A stretch of DNA of 64,000 nt from Muricoccus nepalensis (GTDB lineage: Bacteria; Pseudomonadota; Alphaproteobacteria; Acetobacterales; Acetobacteraceae), in the NCBI RefSeq assembly GCF_006438825.1, contig NZ_RCZP01000015.1, positions 18,619 to 82,618 of the forward strand, read 5' to 3'. Position 1 is the stretch's first letter. Every line of letters starts with the position of its first letter. A program made the position numbers and the translations under genes. Under the pieces are notes generated by a model. That model searched no databases and was not told the origin of the DNA. It saw only the letters and a program-made list of their open reading frames with translations. Positions 35,756-44,917 of this stretch are shown piece by piece.

Positions 35756-38700
35756 GTGGATGTGATACTCAAGCGTCTCGATCCAAAGGGCATTCATCCA
35801 AGGGAGGTCAGCGGCGTCAAGGCGATCGAGGACGCCCTCTCCCAAAACGCCTTCTGCCGTAGCTGGTTCGGCTTCACCAACCTGTCGATCCGCAACGACA
35901 CGCCCGACGGGCAGCGACGCGAGCTCGACGTGGTCTTGGTAACCCACGATCGGATTCTCGTCATCGATCTGAAGGACTGGGACGGGGCAGTCACGAGCAA
36001 TGGCGGCATTTGGTATCTTGGCTCCGCTCGCCGGAAACGGTCCGCTGCCACCAAGATCAACGAGAATTCCGTTGTCCTCAGGGATCTGCTCGCCCGAGAG
36101 GTGAAGCCCCTGTCACCGACGCCTCACGTCGAGGGTCATATCGTGTTCACCCATAAGGGCGCAGACATTTCGGGCCTACCGGAGATCGACAAGGCTAACA
36201 CAAGGCTGCTTCGCGACTTCCTCCATGTGATCACCAACCAGGCTGCCTACGAAGCGGTGTACCCTTTGAAGCCGCGAGGCTGGCGTTTGGACAAGCCGCT
36301 CACGTGGGAGGAGCCCGCCGGTTGGCTTCGGAAGTGGTTCACGGGGGGCGGGGCGGTCATCCCGCGAGAAGCATCGTTCGAGGGATACGTCGCAGACGGC
36401 CCTGCCCTCCAGGACCACGGCCCGCCCGCCTGGAAGGAGTACCGCTGCGAGAACAAGCAGTCCAAACGCCACGGCCTCCTGAGATATTGGGACTGCGAGC
36501 GCCTCCCCACCCCAGTCTCTGCCGAAGGCCACCGGCGTGCGGCTGTGGGGAGGGAGGGCGACGTGCTGGCCTACCTCGAGGCAGGCGACGACGATTTCGC
36601 GGCAAAGTCGACGTTGCCGCTGCGGCATTTCGATCCGGACTACGGGATGGAGTTCTGGCAGGTGTTCGACCTGCGTAGGTCGGCTCGCAGGCTGCTCGAT
36701 CACCTGGGCAGGGGAAACCATCGGCCGATCGCCGAGCGCCTGGAGCTCCTCGCCGTTCTGCTGACCGTCGCCTCGGGGCTCCACCGGCTGGGCGTGGCTC
36801 ACCGTGATCTCGGACGTCACAGCCTGTGGTTCGAGCCCGACACCGGACGGATTCGGCTCTCGGCATTCGGCGCTGCGGCGGTTCCGGGGCAGGCAGACCG
36901 TCCCGTGCCACGCGCCGATCTCCTGCTCGGCGGCGCGGCGCTACCCGGAGGAGGTCAGGGGACCGAACCGCAGCCACTCTCGGAAGACGTCCTCCTCCTG
37001 GGTATGATCGCGTGGCGCATGCTCACGGGCGAGGACATCCCCTCCGATGGGGGACTGCCGCGGCTCCCGGCTGAACTCCATCCGGAGATCCCCCCGGAGC
37101 TGGCACCATGGTTCCGACGGGCCCTCGAGCGGGATCCCGACCGGCGCTTCACCGATGCGCCGGAGATGCACGCGGACTACGACGTCCTGACACGGCAGGC
37201 GGACGTGGCGGGGCTCTGGAGCGCCCTGTCGGTCTGGCATGTCGAGACCCTACCCTATCTCAGATGGATGCCGACCGCGCTCGTCCAGGTGCCCGAAGGG
37301 CATGGATGGGTCTCCGGGTCGGATGCCGAACGCGTCGTCGTCGTGGTTTGGGCGGGCGTCGAGCGGGACGAGGCGTCCGGTGTCCGCCTCCTGGCGTTGA
37401 TGTCCAGGGCCGATCGGCTGAGGCGGCTCGGAACGGGGTGGACCCCGGAGGTCGTCGATTTCGGCTGGGGAAAGGCCGGGGCCTTCGTGGTCACCCGCCA
37501 GCCGGACGGTCGTACCCTCGACCAGCTCCGCGACGACCCTCCCGAGGAGGTCATCGCGGTGGCGGCGGCACTCATCCGATCCGTTCAAGAGATGCACGGC
37601 TACGGGATCGTCCACGGATCGCTGTCCTCGGAGAAGATCCTGGTCGTCGGGAGGGGAGATGACGCCCGTCCGGTCCTGGACGGCCTCTTTCGCCTGAGCG
37701 CGACGGAGGACGGCGCCGAGGGACCGTCACCCGTCGCGCGCGATGCGCTCGCGGTCGCGGCGATCGTGGCGGAGCTGCTGGCCAGGGCGGGCTTCTCCCC
37801 CGAGGGACCGTCGTTAGGGAGCCGCCTGATCCAAGCGGCCGGTCGGGTCGAGCAGGGCCATCAGGCGCTGGACGGCCTCCTGCGAGAGCTGGAGCGGACG
37901 ATCGATCCCAAGGCTCCCGAGATGACCCTCGCGATCGGGGTGATTGATCTGCGGAATAGGGCGGAGTTCCTCGGGGACAACCGCGAGTTCCATGTCGTCA
38001 TAGGCCACGGCGAGGGCACCCTCGAGATCTTCGGCTTCGACCAGAAGTTGCGTCTGCGCTTCGAGAGTGATCGGCAGCCCTCCTACTGCGAGCTGGTCGA
38101 AATACAACCGCACCACCTGAACTGGGCGAAGCGATACCGGGTCGCGACGATCAGGGGCGTGATCCAGCTCCAGCAGGCGGACCGGTGGACCGAGCAGGGC
38201 CTGTATCCCCTCCTGGAGCTTCCGGCGGTGGCGGAAGCGCTCGACGCCAGGCGACCTGAGGTCGACGTGGCCGAAGTGGCGGAGGCGGGCGATCCTGCGG
38301 CCGAGGAGGAAATCGGGTCGGAGGTCGAGGCGCCACCGCCGCTCACGGCGGAGGCGTCCTCCCGCGATCGATGGCACGCGGTGATCGCCGCCGAAGAGGA
38401 GGCCCTGCCATATGTCATCGCGACGGGCGGACTGTACGAGGATCAAGCGACCGGCGCGCAGGTCATCGACGTCGAGCCTGGCGAGTTCGCGTACGAGTTC
38501 GCGAACCGCGATCGCGTGAAGGTCACCCTCGGGAGCCGCCGGATCGGCGACCTCGACGTCAGCGCCTCCAAGCCGACCCGGCTCGTTCTCAGGCAGGTCC
38601 ATCACAGGGCCGCCGTCGCCAGCGGCGATCGCCTGGAACTCAGGGAGGCGAACAGCCGCGCCAGCTTCGAGCGGCGACAGATGGCGGTCACCCGCATCGT

Positions 38701-40579
38701 GGCGGACGCCGCGCTGATGCCGCGCCTCGTGGACTACTTCGACGAGCGCCTGCGCCTCGATCCCGTGGAGTTCCCAACTCCCCTGCCCGATAAGGCCGAG
38801 CTCGAGCGCTACAGGCTGAACGACGAGCAGGGTTCCGCGCTGAGGGAAATCCTCCGCCGCGGCCCCGTCGGGCTACTGCAGGGGCCTCCCGGGACGGGGA
38901 AGAGTCTCTTCATCGGCGCCCTCGTCCACTGGGCGGTCCGGCGTGGCGGCATGCCGCGCATCCTCGTCGTCAGTCAGGGCCACGAGGCCGCCAACAACGT
39001 CGCCGAGCGCATCCTGAAGGTCTCGGCCGACCTCGACGACCCGCTGGACCTGCTCAGGGTGGGTCAGGCGGAACGCCTCACGGGAGCGCTCCTCCCCCAC
39101 CATGCCGACCAGATCCGCGAGCGACTCGACGCGTCGCTGTCGGCCCGGACGGCCAGGAGGGTGATCCGCATCGGTGCGGACTTCGGTCTTCCACCGGGGT
39201 TCTGCCGCGAACTCGTCGAACTGGAGTCCTCCGTTGGGCGTCTTGAGCAGTCGCTGGAGCGGCGACGGGCGGACCTGGAGGTCGATGATGCCGAGGATCG
39301 CTCCGTCACGGAGCGGACTCTCGCGTCCCTGACCAAGGCCCTGGAGGGGGCCGCGAGTCGCTGGACGTCCACCTTGCCGACGGCGACAGGGAGTATCCTC
39401 GCTTCCCTCGTCCGCGAGCTGATGCGCCGTCACGATGTGGACGACTTCGACGCGGTGGCGAGGCTGTCCGGCGTCATCCGCCTGTCGTGGGAATGGTCCC
39501 GGTCGCTCGCGGGCCGAAGTCCTGGCATGGAGGAGTTCCTGACCAGGACGCGATCGGTCGTGGTCGGAACCTGCGTGGGCATCGGCAGACCTGCTATCAA
39601 TGTGGTCGGTACCGAGTTCGACCTAGTCGTTATCGACGAGGCCGCCCGGTGCGACCCGGGCGAGCTGGCAGTCGCGCTGCAATCGGCACGGCGAGCGATC
39701 CTCGTCGGCGACCATCGCCAGCTCCCTCCGCTCTACGAACGAGAGGTGGCGGAACTCGCCGCCAAGCGGCTCGGCTTGGTGGACGCTCCGGGCACCGCCC
39801 ACGAAGTCTTCGCGACGAGCGAATTTGAGAGGGCGTTCCGGTCCGCATACGGCAGCGCGTCGGGCCAGCGCCTGCGGCGGCAGTACCGCATGGCGCCCGC
39901 CATCCGGAAGCTGGTCTCCGCCTGCTTCTACCCGGACATCATGCTGAAGGATGGCCGCGGACCACCACCCGCCCATTACGCCAGGCTCCCCGCCCCCCTC
40001 GATCGGGAGGCCGTCTGGCTCGACACGTCGCGCGAGTCAAACGTGCGGGACAGGCGCGAATCGGGTGGGTTCAGCCGGTCCAATGCGACGGAGGTCCGCA
40101 TCGTCATGAACCTGCTTCGGGAGCTCTCGAGGCAGGGCGGATTCTGGGGAGCCGTGTCCGCGGCGGGCGAGCTCAAGAGGGACGAGCCCGCGATCGGAGT
40201 CATCGCGATGTACGCCGCCCAGAAAAAGGCCCTTCAGGCGGCCTTCGAAGCGGAGGACTGGTCCGACGAGTTCGGTCGCCTCGTCCGGATCGACACCATC
40301 GATTCCTACCAGGGCAAGGAGAACAGGATCGTGATCGTCTCCCTCGTGCGCCATGCGCCCGGACGGGTGACCGGCCACCGGGGCAGCGTCAGCCCCCTGG
40401 CGCATGCCTCGGACTTCCGACGGGTCAACGTGGCCCTGTCGCGGGCCATGGAACGCCTCGTCATCGTCGGCTCCCTCTCGACGTTCGAACGTCCGTTCGA
40501 AGGCAACGCGCTCCTGCCGGTGGCGCGGTACCTGTGGCGTCAGCGGAGAATACTTCCGGCCTCGACGGTGCGGTCTTGA
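35756..40579 (+). CDS. NERD nuclease-like + two pseudokinase domains + SF1 helicase
   Basis: 1607 aa from a GTG. An N-terminal NERD domain (about 35-125) has RRELDVVLVTHDRILVIDLK. The first kinase-like domain keeps HRD (349-351, GVAHRDLGRHS) but has Ser for the metal-binding Asn and AFG (370-372) for DFG. The second has HGS (620-622, GIVHGSLSSEKIL) and no DFG. After an acidic linker (about 830-865) comes an SF1 helicase: GPPGTGK (1043-1049), VVIDEAA (DE at 1294-1295), GDHRQLPPLYE, RRQYRMAP, DTIDSYQGKENRIVIV and VNVALSRAMERLVIV. Kinase-helicase fusions occur as MkoA of Mokosh, and NERD-kinase in PglW of BREX type 2. This protein combines all three. Both kinase domains look catalytically dead, so they probably bind a ligand or partner. 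Confidence 0.85.
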   Translation: MDVILKRLDPKGIHPREVSGVKAIEDALSQNAFCRSWFGFTNLSIRNDTPDGQRRELDVVLVTHDRILVIDLKDWDGAVTSNGGIWYLGSARRKRSAATKINENSVVLRDLLAREVKPLSPTPHVEGHIVFTHKGADISGLPEIDKANTRLLRDFLHVITNQAAYEAVYPLKPRGWRLDKPLTWEEPAGWLRKWFTGGGAVIPREASFEGYVADGPALQDHGPPAWKEYRCENKQSKRHGLLRYWDCERLPTPVSAEGHRRAAVGREGDVLAYLEAGDDDFAAKSTLPLRHFDPDYGMEFWQVFDLRRSARRLLDHLGRGNHRPIAERLELLAVLLTVASGLHRLGVAHRDLGRHSLWFEPDTGRIRLSAFGAAAVPGQADRPVPRADLLLGGAALPGGGQGTEPQPLSEDVLLLGMIAWRMLTGEDIPSDGGLPRLPAELHPEIPPELAPWFRRALERDPDRRFTDAPEMHADYDVLTRQADVAGLWSALSVWHVETLPYLRWMPTALVQVPEGHGWVSGSDAERVVVVVWAGVERDEASGVRLLALMSRADRLRRLGTGWTPEVVDFGWGKAGAFVVTRQPDGRTLDQLRDDPPEEVIAVAAALIRSVQEMHGYGIVHGSLSSEKILVVGRGDDARPVLDGLFRLSATEDGAEGPSPVARDALAVAAIVAELLARAGFSPEGPSLGSRLIQAAGRVEQGHQALDGLLRELERTIDPKAPEMTLAIGVIDLRNRAEFLGDNREFHVVIGHGEGTLEIFGFDQKLRLRFESDRQPSYCELVEIQPHHLNWAKRYRVATIRGVIQLQQADRWTEQGLYPLLELPAVAEALDARRPEVDVAEVAEAGDPAAEEEIGSEVEAPPPLTAEASSRDRWHAVIAAEEEALPYVIATGGLYEDQATGAQVIDVEPGEFAYEFANRDRVKVTLGSRRIGDLDVSASKPTRLVLRQVHHRAAVASGDRLELREANSRASFERRQMAVTRIVADAALMPRLVDYFDERLRLDPVEFPTPLPDKAELERYRLNDEQGSALREILRRGPVGLLQGPPGTGKSLFIGALVHWAVRRGGMPRILVVSQGHEAANNVAERILKVSADLDDPLDLLRVGQAERLTGALLPHHADQIRERLDASLSARTARRVIRIGADFGLPPGFCRELVELESSVGRLEQSLERRRADLEVDDAEDRSVTERTLASLTKALEGAASRWTSTLPTATGSILASLVRELMRRHDVDDFDAVARLSGVIRLSWEWSRSLAGRSPGMEEFLTRTRSVVVGTCVGIGRPAINVVGTEFDLVVIDEAARCDPGELAVALQSARRAILVGDHRQLPPLYEREVAELAAKRLGLVDAPGTAHEVFATSEFERAFRSAYGSASGQRLRRQYRMAPAIRKLVSACFYPDIMLKDGRGPPPAHYARLPAPLDREAVWLDTSRESNVRDRRESGGFSRSNATEVRIVMNLLRELSRQGGFWGAVSAAGELKRDEPAIGVIAMYAAQKKALQAAFEAEDWSDEFGRLVRIDTIDSYQGKENRIVIVSLVRHAPGRVTGHRGSVSPLAHASDFRRVNVALSRAMERLVIVGSLSTFERPFEGNALLPVARYLWRQRRILPASTVRS

Positions 40580-42039
40580 GCGACGGCGTCCTTCGCCTTG
40601 GTAGCGATCTCCCGGCTGAAGGAGTGGAGGTCGACACGCTGTCCTTCGGTCTTCCATGCCAGAACTATCGCATCCGATATGAAGCGATCGTAGGCGAACG
40701 CCTGCCTGCGCCCTACGACTTTGCCCTCCGTCTCCTCAGGATGGCCGAGCCGATGCGGATGGAGGACTTCCAGGCCTTCTTCGGCTGGAACGCGACCGAG
40801 CTGTCAGTGCTCCTGAGCTTCCTGTCCGACAGCGAACTCGTGGCAGAACGGAGCGGCCGCCTCTCGCTCGGTCGTGCCGCGGTACGGGCCTTCACCGGTA
40901 CGGACGACGAGCACGACACCCCAATGCTGTCCTCTCCCTCGCTGCAGGTCGAGACGGTCGCCTTCGACAAGGTCTCCTTCAACCTCCTGGATCCGACGCT
41001 CGGCAAGGTCCATCCCGCGGCCGCGCTTCCGCTCCTCTCGATTCGGGAGCGTGAACGCGCGGCCAACGGCGCCCAGGCCGCAAGGTCGGCGTTCGAGCGA
41101 AACTTCACGGAGTTCTGGCACGGACGTCCACAGTTCAATCCAGAGCTTCCCCTGCCCAAGCAGCCTTCCGTAATAGAGGTCGAGCCGAAGGCGATCTTCC
41201 GGCGCGAGCTGACCATACCCGTCCGGCTCGGGGGTGGCCCGGCCAGCTGGGTCGACCTGGACTTCGCCGACCTCGAGCGGACGGGACGACAGCGCTCAAG
41301 GGACGAGCTGATAACAGCGGTCAGGCGGGAGGTGGGGGACGATCCCTCCCCCGGGGACGAACACCTCGCCTTGAGATGCCTCGAGGCCACAGGCTTGCCG
41401 TTTGCGAAGCATCTCTCCCGGTATCGTCCCTCGCAGTGGGCGAGGCTTACGCTCTCCCAGCCGAGGATTGAGGATGCCCAGATGCCAACGGTGCTGCTCT
41501 GCGGCTCCGCCATATCCCCTCAGGTCCGACAGCAGCTCATGGAGGCGGCCGTCGAGCGCGAGGGCGAAGTCGCCCTTCCGGATGCCCCGCTGCTCTGGCT
41601 ACGGCCGTCGATGCCGCTATGGGGCGTGGGGTCCGCCTTCGCCCATCTCGGCGCGGACCTGGCCCGGAGGGCGGCACACAGCGTGGACGGAGCGATCCTT
41701 CTCTGCCGTGCCCGGGAGGAGCGTCTCGGACCCGAGGCCGTCCAGCGTAAGGCGCGCCATACCTTCGATGCCGTGATCTCCTTGACGGGCGGGTCGCTGC
41801 CCGGCGCTCTCGAGATCGTCCTTCGTCCCAAGATCTGGGCGCTGGTCCTCGTGCATCGGCCTGAGGAGGCAAAGGGCCTGCCCGTCGGCACGGGAATGTG
41901 GACAGGGGCACCAGGCCTCGTGACCTCGGTCGAGCGGGTGCTCCTCGACTGCCTCAAGGGCGCCAAGGGGCATTGGACGCGGCGACAGCGGGCGTCGAGG
42001 TCGGACCCGATCCGGCTGCTGCGAGGCCTGCTCGCCTGA
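40534..42039 (+). CDS. Unknown 501-aa protein of the helicase operon
   Basis: It overlaps the end of the helicase gene by 46 bases; a TTG at 40576 would give a 4-base overlap (TTGA). Residues about 45-125 look like winged-helix: PYDFALRLLRMAEPMRMEDF, then ATELSVLLSFLSDSELVAER. The middle is unrecognised. The C-terminal third (MPTVLLCGSAISPQVRQQL, AHSVDGAILLCRAREERL and LVHRPEEAKGLPVGTGMWTG) could be a degenerate phospholipase D-like fold, because HxK...GT(G)MW sits where H-x-K and GSxN would be. The HxKxxxxD signature itself is absent, so this is speculation based on the Mokosh pairing. Confidence 0.55.
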   Translation: MASAENTSGLDGAVLSDGVLRLGSDLPAEGVEVDTLSFGLPCQNYRIRYEAIVGERLPAPYDFALRLLRMAEPMRMEDFQAFFGWNATELSVLLSFLSDSELVAERSGRLSLGRAAVRAFTGTDDEHDTPMLSSPSLQVETVAFDKVSFNLLDPTLGKVHPAAALPLLSIRERERAANGAQAARSAFERNFTEFWHGRPQFNPELPLPKQPSVIEVEPKAIFRRELTIPVRLGGGPASWVDLDFADLERTGRQRSRDELITAVRREVGDDPSPGDEHLALRCLEATGLPFAKHLSRYRPSQWARLTLSQPRIEDAQMPTVLLCGSAISPQVRQQLMEAAVEREGEVALPDAPLLWLRPSMPLWGVGSAFAHLGADLARRAAHSVDGAILLCRAREERLGPEAVQRKARHTFDAVISLTGGSLPGALEIVLRPKIWALVLVHRPEEAKGLPVGTGMWTGAPGLVTSVERVLLDCLKGAKGHWTRRQRASRSDPIRLLRGLLA

Positions 42040-42107
42040 GCGGATGCCCGACCGGGGGCGCGGCTCCTGGACGGTAGGGCACTGCGGCCTCTCCCGCCCG
42101 ACGGCGG

Positions 42108-42869
42108 TTGGCTGTATCGGAGGTCCCGTCGCTGCACAGGAATGCCGGGTTGGGTCTCGATATATCGCCTCAGAAGGTGGTCACCCTGACCGATGCCCAC
42201 GAGCGGAGGCTGGTCACCGATGCGGGTGGACGCTGCTACAACTTCTCGGTCGGCGACAGTGTGATTGTCGAGTGCGTCTTCCGTCGCAGCCTCAGGGGCG
42301 ATGCCCAGGACGGCATTCCCCTGATGTACGCGCTCAAAGGCACCAAGGGGTACAAGGTCGAGTCCCGGAGCCTTCTGGAACTGCAACGCCGCGGCTTCGC
42401 CATCGCGGCACGCCGATTCGCTCCCGGCTCGTTCGACGTCGTCGTTCCGGCTCCCTCCTCCTCCGGTGTTCCCCTGTGCCTGGCACGTCTCGCGGTGGGG
42501 CTTCTCGGGCCGGGAGCGATGCTGGTCGAGGCGCTCCGGAAGAGGACGATCGGAGCGGTCCTCGGTAGCGCGCCCCTCCCTGGCACGGGACCCGGAGGGC
42601 GGCAAGCCAAGTATCGCGGAGCGCTCGGTCGCCTTCGCAAGCTGGATCCGAACCTTGAAATCGCGGTGAAGGCGCTGCCGAGTGAGGTAAGGGAATACTT
42701 TCGGACGGTGGAGGCAAAGCCAGGAACCACCCTGCCCAGCGGCCTCCGCTTCCTGGTGGTGGACGATTCCGCGTCGACCGGAAGCACCCTAAGGGATTCG
42801 GCGCTCTCGCTCCGGGAGGCGTTCGGGCCAGTCTCCGTAACCGGGCTGGCGCTCGTCGGACCTCAATAG
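42108..42869 (+). CDS. Phosphoribosyltransferase-like protein
   Basis: 253 aa from a TTG; no better start is visible. The C-terminal half is a type I PRTase. The PRPP-binding loop reads LRFLVVDDSASTGSTLRDSA, and a flexible substrate loop fits VVVPAPSSSGVPLCLARLAV with its SSSG turn. The N-terminal 100 residues form an additional domain (RRLVTDAGGRCYNFSVGDSV, then KGTKGYKVES). It ends the helicase operon. PsyrA, the antitoxin of the PsyrTA phage-defence pair, is also a PRTase-domain protein that neutralises a RecQ-like helicase-domain toxin. A regulator role here is therefore a reasonable analogy, not a demonstration. Confidence 0.75.
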   Translation: MAVSEVPSLHRNAGLGLDISPQKVVTLTDAHERRLVTDAGGRCYNFSVGDSVIVECVFRRSLRGDAQDGIPLMYALKGTKGYKVESRSLLELQRRGFAIAARRFAPGSFDVVVPAPSSSGVPLCLARLAVGLLGPGAMLVEALRKRTIGAVLGSAPLPGTGPGGRQAKYRGALGRLRKLDPNLEIAVKALPSEVREYFRTVEAKPGTTLPSGLRFLVVDDSASTGSTLRDSALSLREAFGPVSVTGLALVGPQ

Positions 42870-43561
42870 ATCTTGACTCGCAGAGCATGACACGCCACCT
42901 CTCGGTGGTGGATGGCGACGTCCGCGGACCGTGCGCACGCCTCACGGTCCTTAAACATAGGATGCCTAACCTATTGGAATTTGGGGGAGGCATTGGTCTG
43001 GGCGAGCGCCGTGGCACGAGGCCAGTCCCGTAAGGGGAGAGTATCGTGTAGCTGGGGACCAGTCAGCGACCTTTCCGGGGGCGTACGGCGGAAAGTCGTA
43101 CGCCCCCGAACTTCCTCTGATCCCGCTTTGTCAACCGTAGTGATCGGGAGCGGCGCGGTCACAGGTTGGCGCCGCGCGTCTTCGGGACGCGGGATGTGAG
43201 CGCCCAGCTTTCCCGGCGCTCCGAAGACCTCCGGGCAAAGGTGCACGGCTTCCTCGCTGGTATCCGCGCGGCCTAGGAGAGCCGACGGCAGTGCTCCAGC
43301 GCGAGAGCGCCGGAGCACCACGCCCTGCCAGGGGGCAGGAGATCTACAGGCGAGGGGACGGAGCCTCGGTCAGGCCACTCATCCCTTCCAGGAGGTCGAA
43401 ACCAGGAGGCACGAGGTTCTCCTTGAGAGCCGAGGGCAGCCTCCGTGTGGGCCGCGGCGGTCATGTGGCCTCTCACCGCCGAAGCGTAAGCCTCGATCTC
43501 CCAGGCTTCCGATGTGTCTGCCAGGTAGCCGAGGGATAACGGCGGCGTCCCGAAGGCGCAC
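42870..43561. other. Intergenic region between convergent genes
   Basis: Besides the stem-loop at 43077-43107 there is no supported gene; the flanking genes are convergent. Confidence 0.4.
43077..43107. terminator. Strong perfect stem-loop (11-bp stem)
   Basis: GGGGGCGTACG and CGTACGCCCCC form a perfect stem around a 9-base loop. It lies 208 bases downstream of the PRTase gene and has no following T-tract. It may end the defence operon or form part of a small RNA. Confidence 0.45.
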
Positions 43562-44599
43562 TCAGGCGCTGGCGGCCGCGTGCTGCTGCTCAAGTTTCAT
43601 GTGCTCGTCCCTCAGATCATCTAACGAGCGCCCCTCCTCAGTCACGGTCTGCAGGTAGATGCCGACGGCGGACCACCCGGTCACCATCCGACCCCATTCG
43701 TTGAAGGTGATGTCCTGGCCCTGGAAGGAGACCTTCTTGGCGCCGAGGACCGTCGCCTCGGACCCCGGATGCCCCTTGATTGATAGGATCTGGCCCTTTC
43801 TCACGATGCCCCACTCGATGAGCTGGGCCATCTTGGGTTTGCTCGTGCGCTGCCTCCTCGTGGTGCCCGCGGCGATAGGCACCCCAGTCTCCGACGTGGA
43901 GGTGAACCCCACCAGGAGGTCCGAGACCTTCGGCAGCGGGACCAGCCGTTCCACGGCCAGGCACAGGGCGCCCTCATCCCCACCGATCCGGACTGGGTTG
44001 AGCGAGAGGCACTCGATTTCAATGCCGTTGGAGCTGAGCCAAGCTGCCGCCGACAGCGTCTGGGCGTCAAAGGAGGAGGAGACCAGCATGATGGACTGCT
44101 GCCTGTTGAAGGAGGCGCTAGCGCCGTTCTGGGCCAGGAACTCGTTTACCTTCCGGCGGCCCATCTCCTCCGGCGTGAAGTCGCCGAGCTTGAACTCGTC
44201 CGCGTGCTTCCGAATGTAGCGGGCGAACAGCTTCTCCACGAGCGTATCGGGGTCGGCAATGGTCGCCAGACTGGCGGCGTAGCGGATGGCCTGGAACTCC
44301 AGCGCCTCGGCCCTCGCCACCATGTCCTTGGCATCGCGCTTAACCTCTATCAGGACGAGGTTGCCCCGGCTGTCGAGGGCGACAAGGTCGTTCCGCGCGT
44401 TCTGGGCATTCTTGACCTGCTGGCCGACGATTAGGAGAGATCGCTCCTCGTCGTCCTCGAAGAGCAGCTCGATGTGCTGCCTCAGGAACTCCTCGAGGTG
44501 CGCCTCTTGGAGAGCGAGCGACGCGAAGGTGACGGGCTCGACGTCTTCCATAGGGAGAATGTCGCCGCCTGCCTTATCAGTAGTGATGTGGATGAGCAT
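43562..44599 (-). CDS. PD-(D/E)XK nuclease-like protein with RAMA/DUF4357-like C-terminus
   Basis: A 345-aa protein. The N-terminal domain has ARNDLVALDSRGNLVLIEVK with Asp 71 and Glu 85-x-Lys 87, the catalytic pattern of NucS/DUF91-type PD-(D/E)XK nucleases. The C-terminal 90 residues (GIVRKGQILSIKGHP, EATVLGAKKVSFQGQDITF, NEWGRMVTGWSAVGIY) match the small domain called RAMA or DUF4357, which accompanies restriction enzymes and adenine methylases and is thought to read modified DNA. That combination suggests a modification-dependent nuclease. It stands alone with no methylase beside it. Confidence 0.7.
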   Translation of the reverse strand: MLIHITTDKAGGDILPMEDVEPVTFASLALQEAHLEEFLRQHIELLFEDDEERSLLIVGQQVKNAQNARNDLVALDSRGNLVLIEVKRDAKDMVARAEALEFQAIRYAASLATIADPDTLVEKLFARYIRKHADEFKLGDFTPEEMGRRKVNEFLAQNGASASFNRQQSIMLVSSSFDAQTLSAAAWLSSNGIEIECLSLNPVRIGGDEGALCLAVERLVPLPKVSDLLVGFTSTSETGVPIAAGTTRRQRTSKPKMAQLIEWGIVRKGQILSIKGHPGSEATVLGAKKVSFQGQDITFNEWGRMVTGWSAVGIYLQTVTEEGRSLDDLRDEHMKLEQQHAAASA

Positions 44600-44917
44600 T
44601 CGGACGGACCCCGGCGGCTAGCCTGCGACAGAGGGCTTGTAGCAGGCTACAGCAGGCCGGATACCCGGCCGGTCCAGCAAGCAAGCCCTGTCCTACGTCG
44701 CAGTTGCCAGTCAGATCCGACGGCCTGCCGTTGAGGTGGCAGTCCGAACTTCTTTGGGCTCGCGGACGGTACATCCGATGTGCACCATCGAACCGGGATC
44801 AATCCAGCAAGGCGGCGCCTAGGGCACGAAGTTCTTCTGAACATCTGCCGCAAAAGTGCTCTTTTTTCCCCATGGACGGCATCCTGCCCTTTCAGGGCAG
44901 CCCTCGACGCCGAAGTC
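44600..44917. other. Stretch before the IS110 remnant
   Basis: No gene supported. It may include decayed DNA from the IS110 element whose start is missing. Confidence 0.3.

Noticed and set aside
42044-42568. 174-codon plus-strand frame overlapping the PRTase gene
   Set aside because: It lies in another frame of the PRTase coding sequence and has a Gly/Arg-rich shadow composition.
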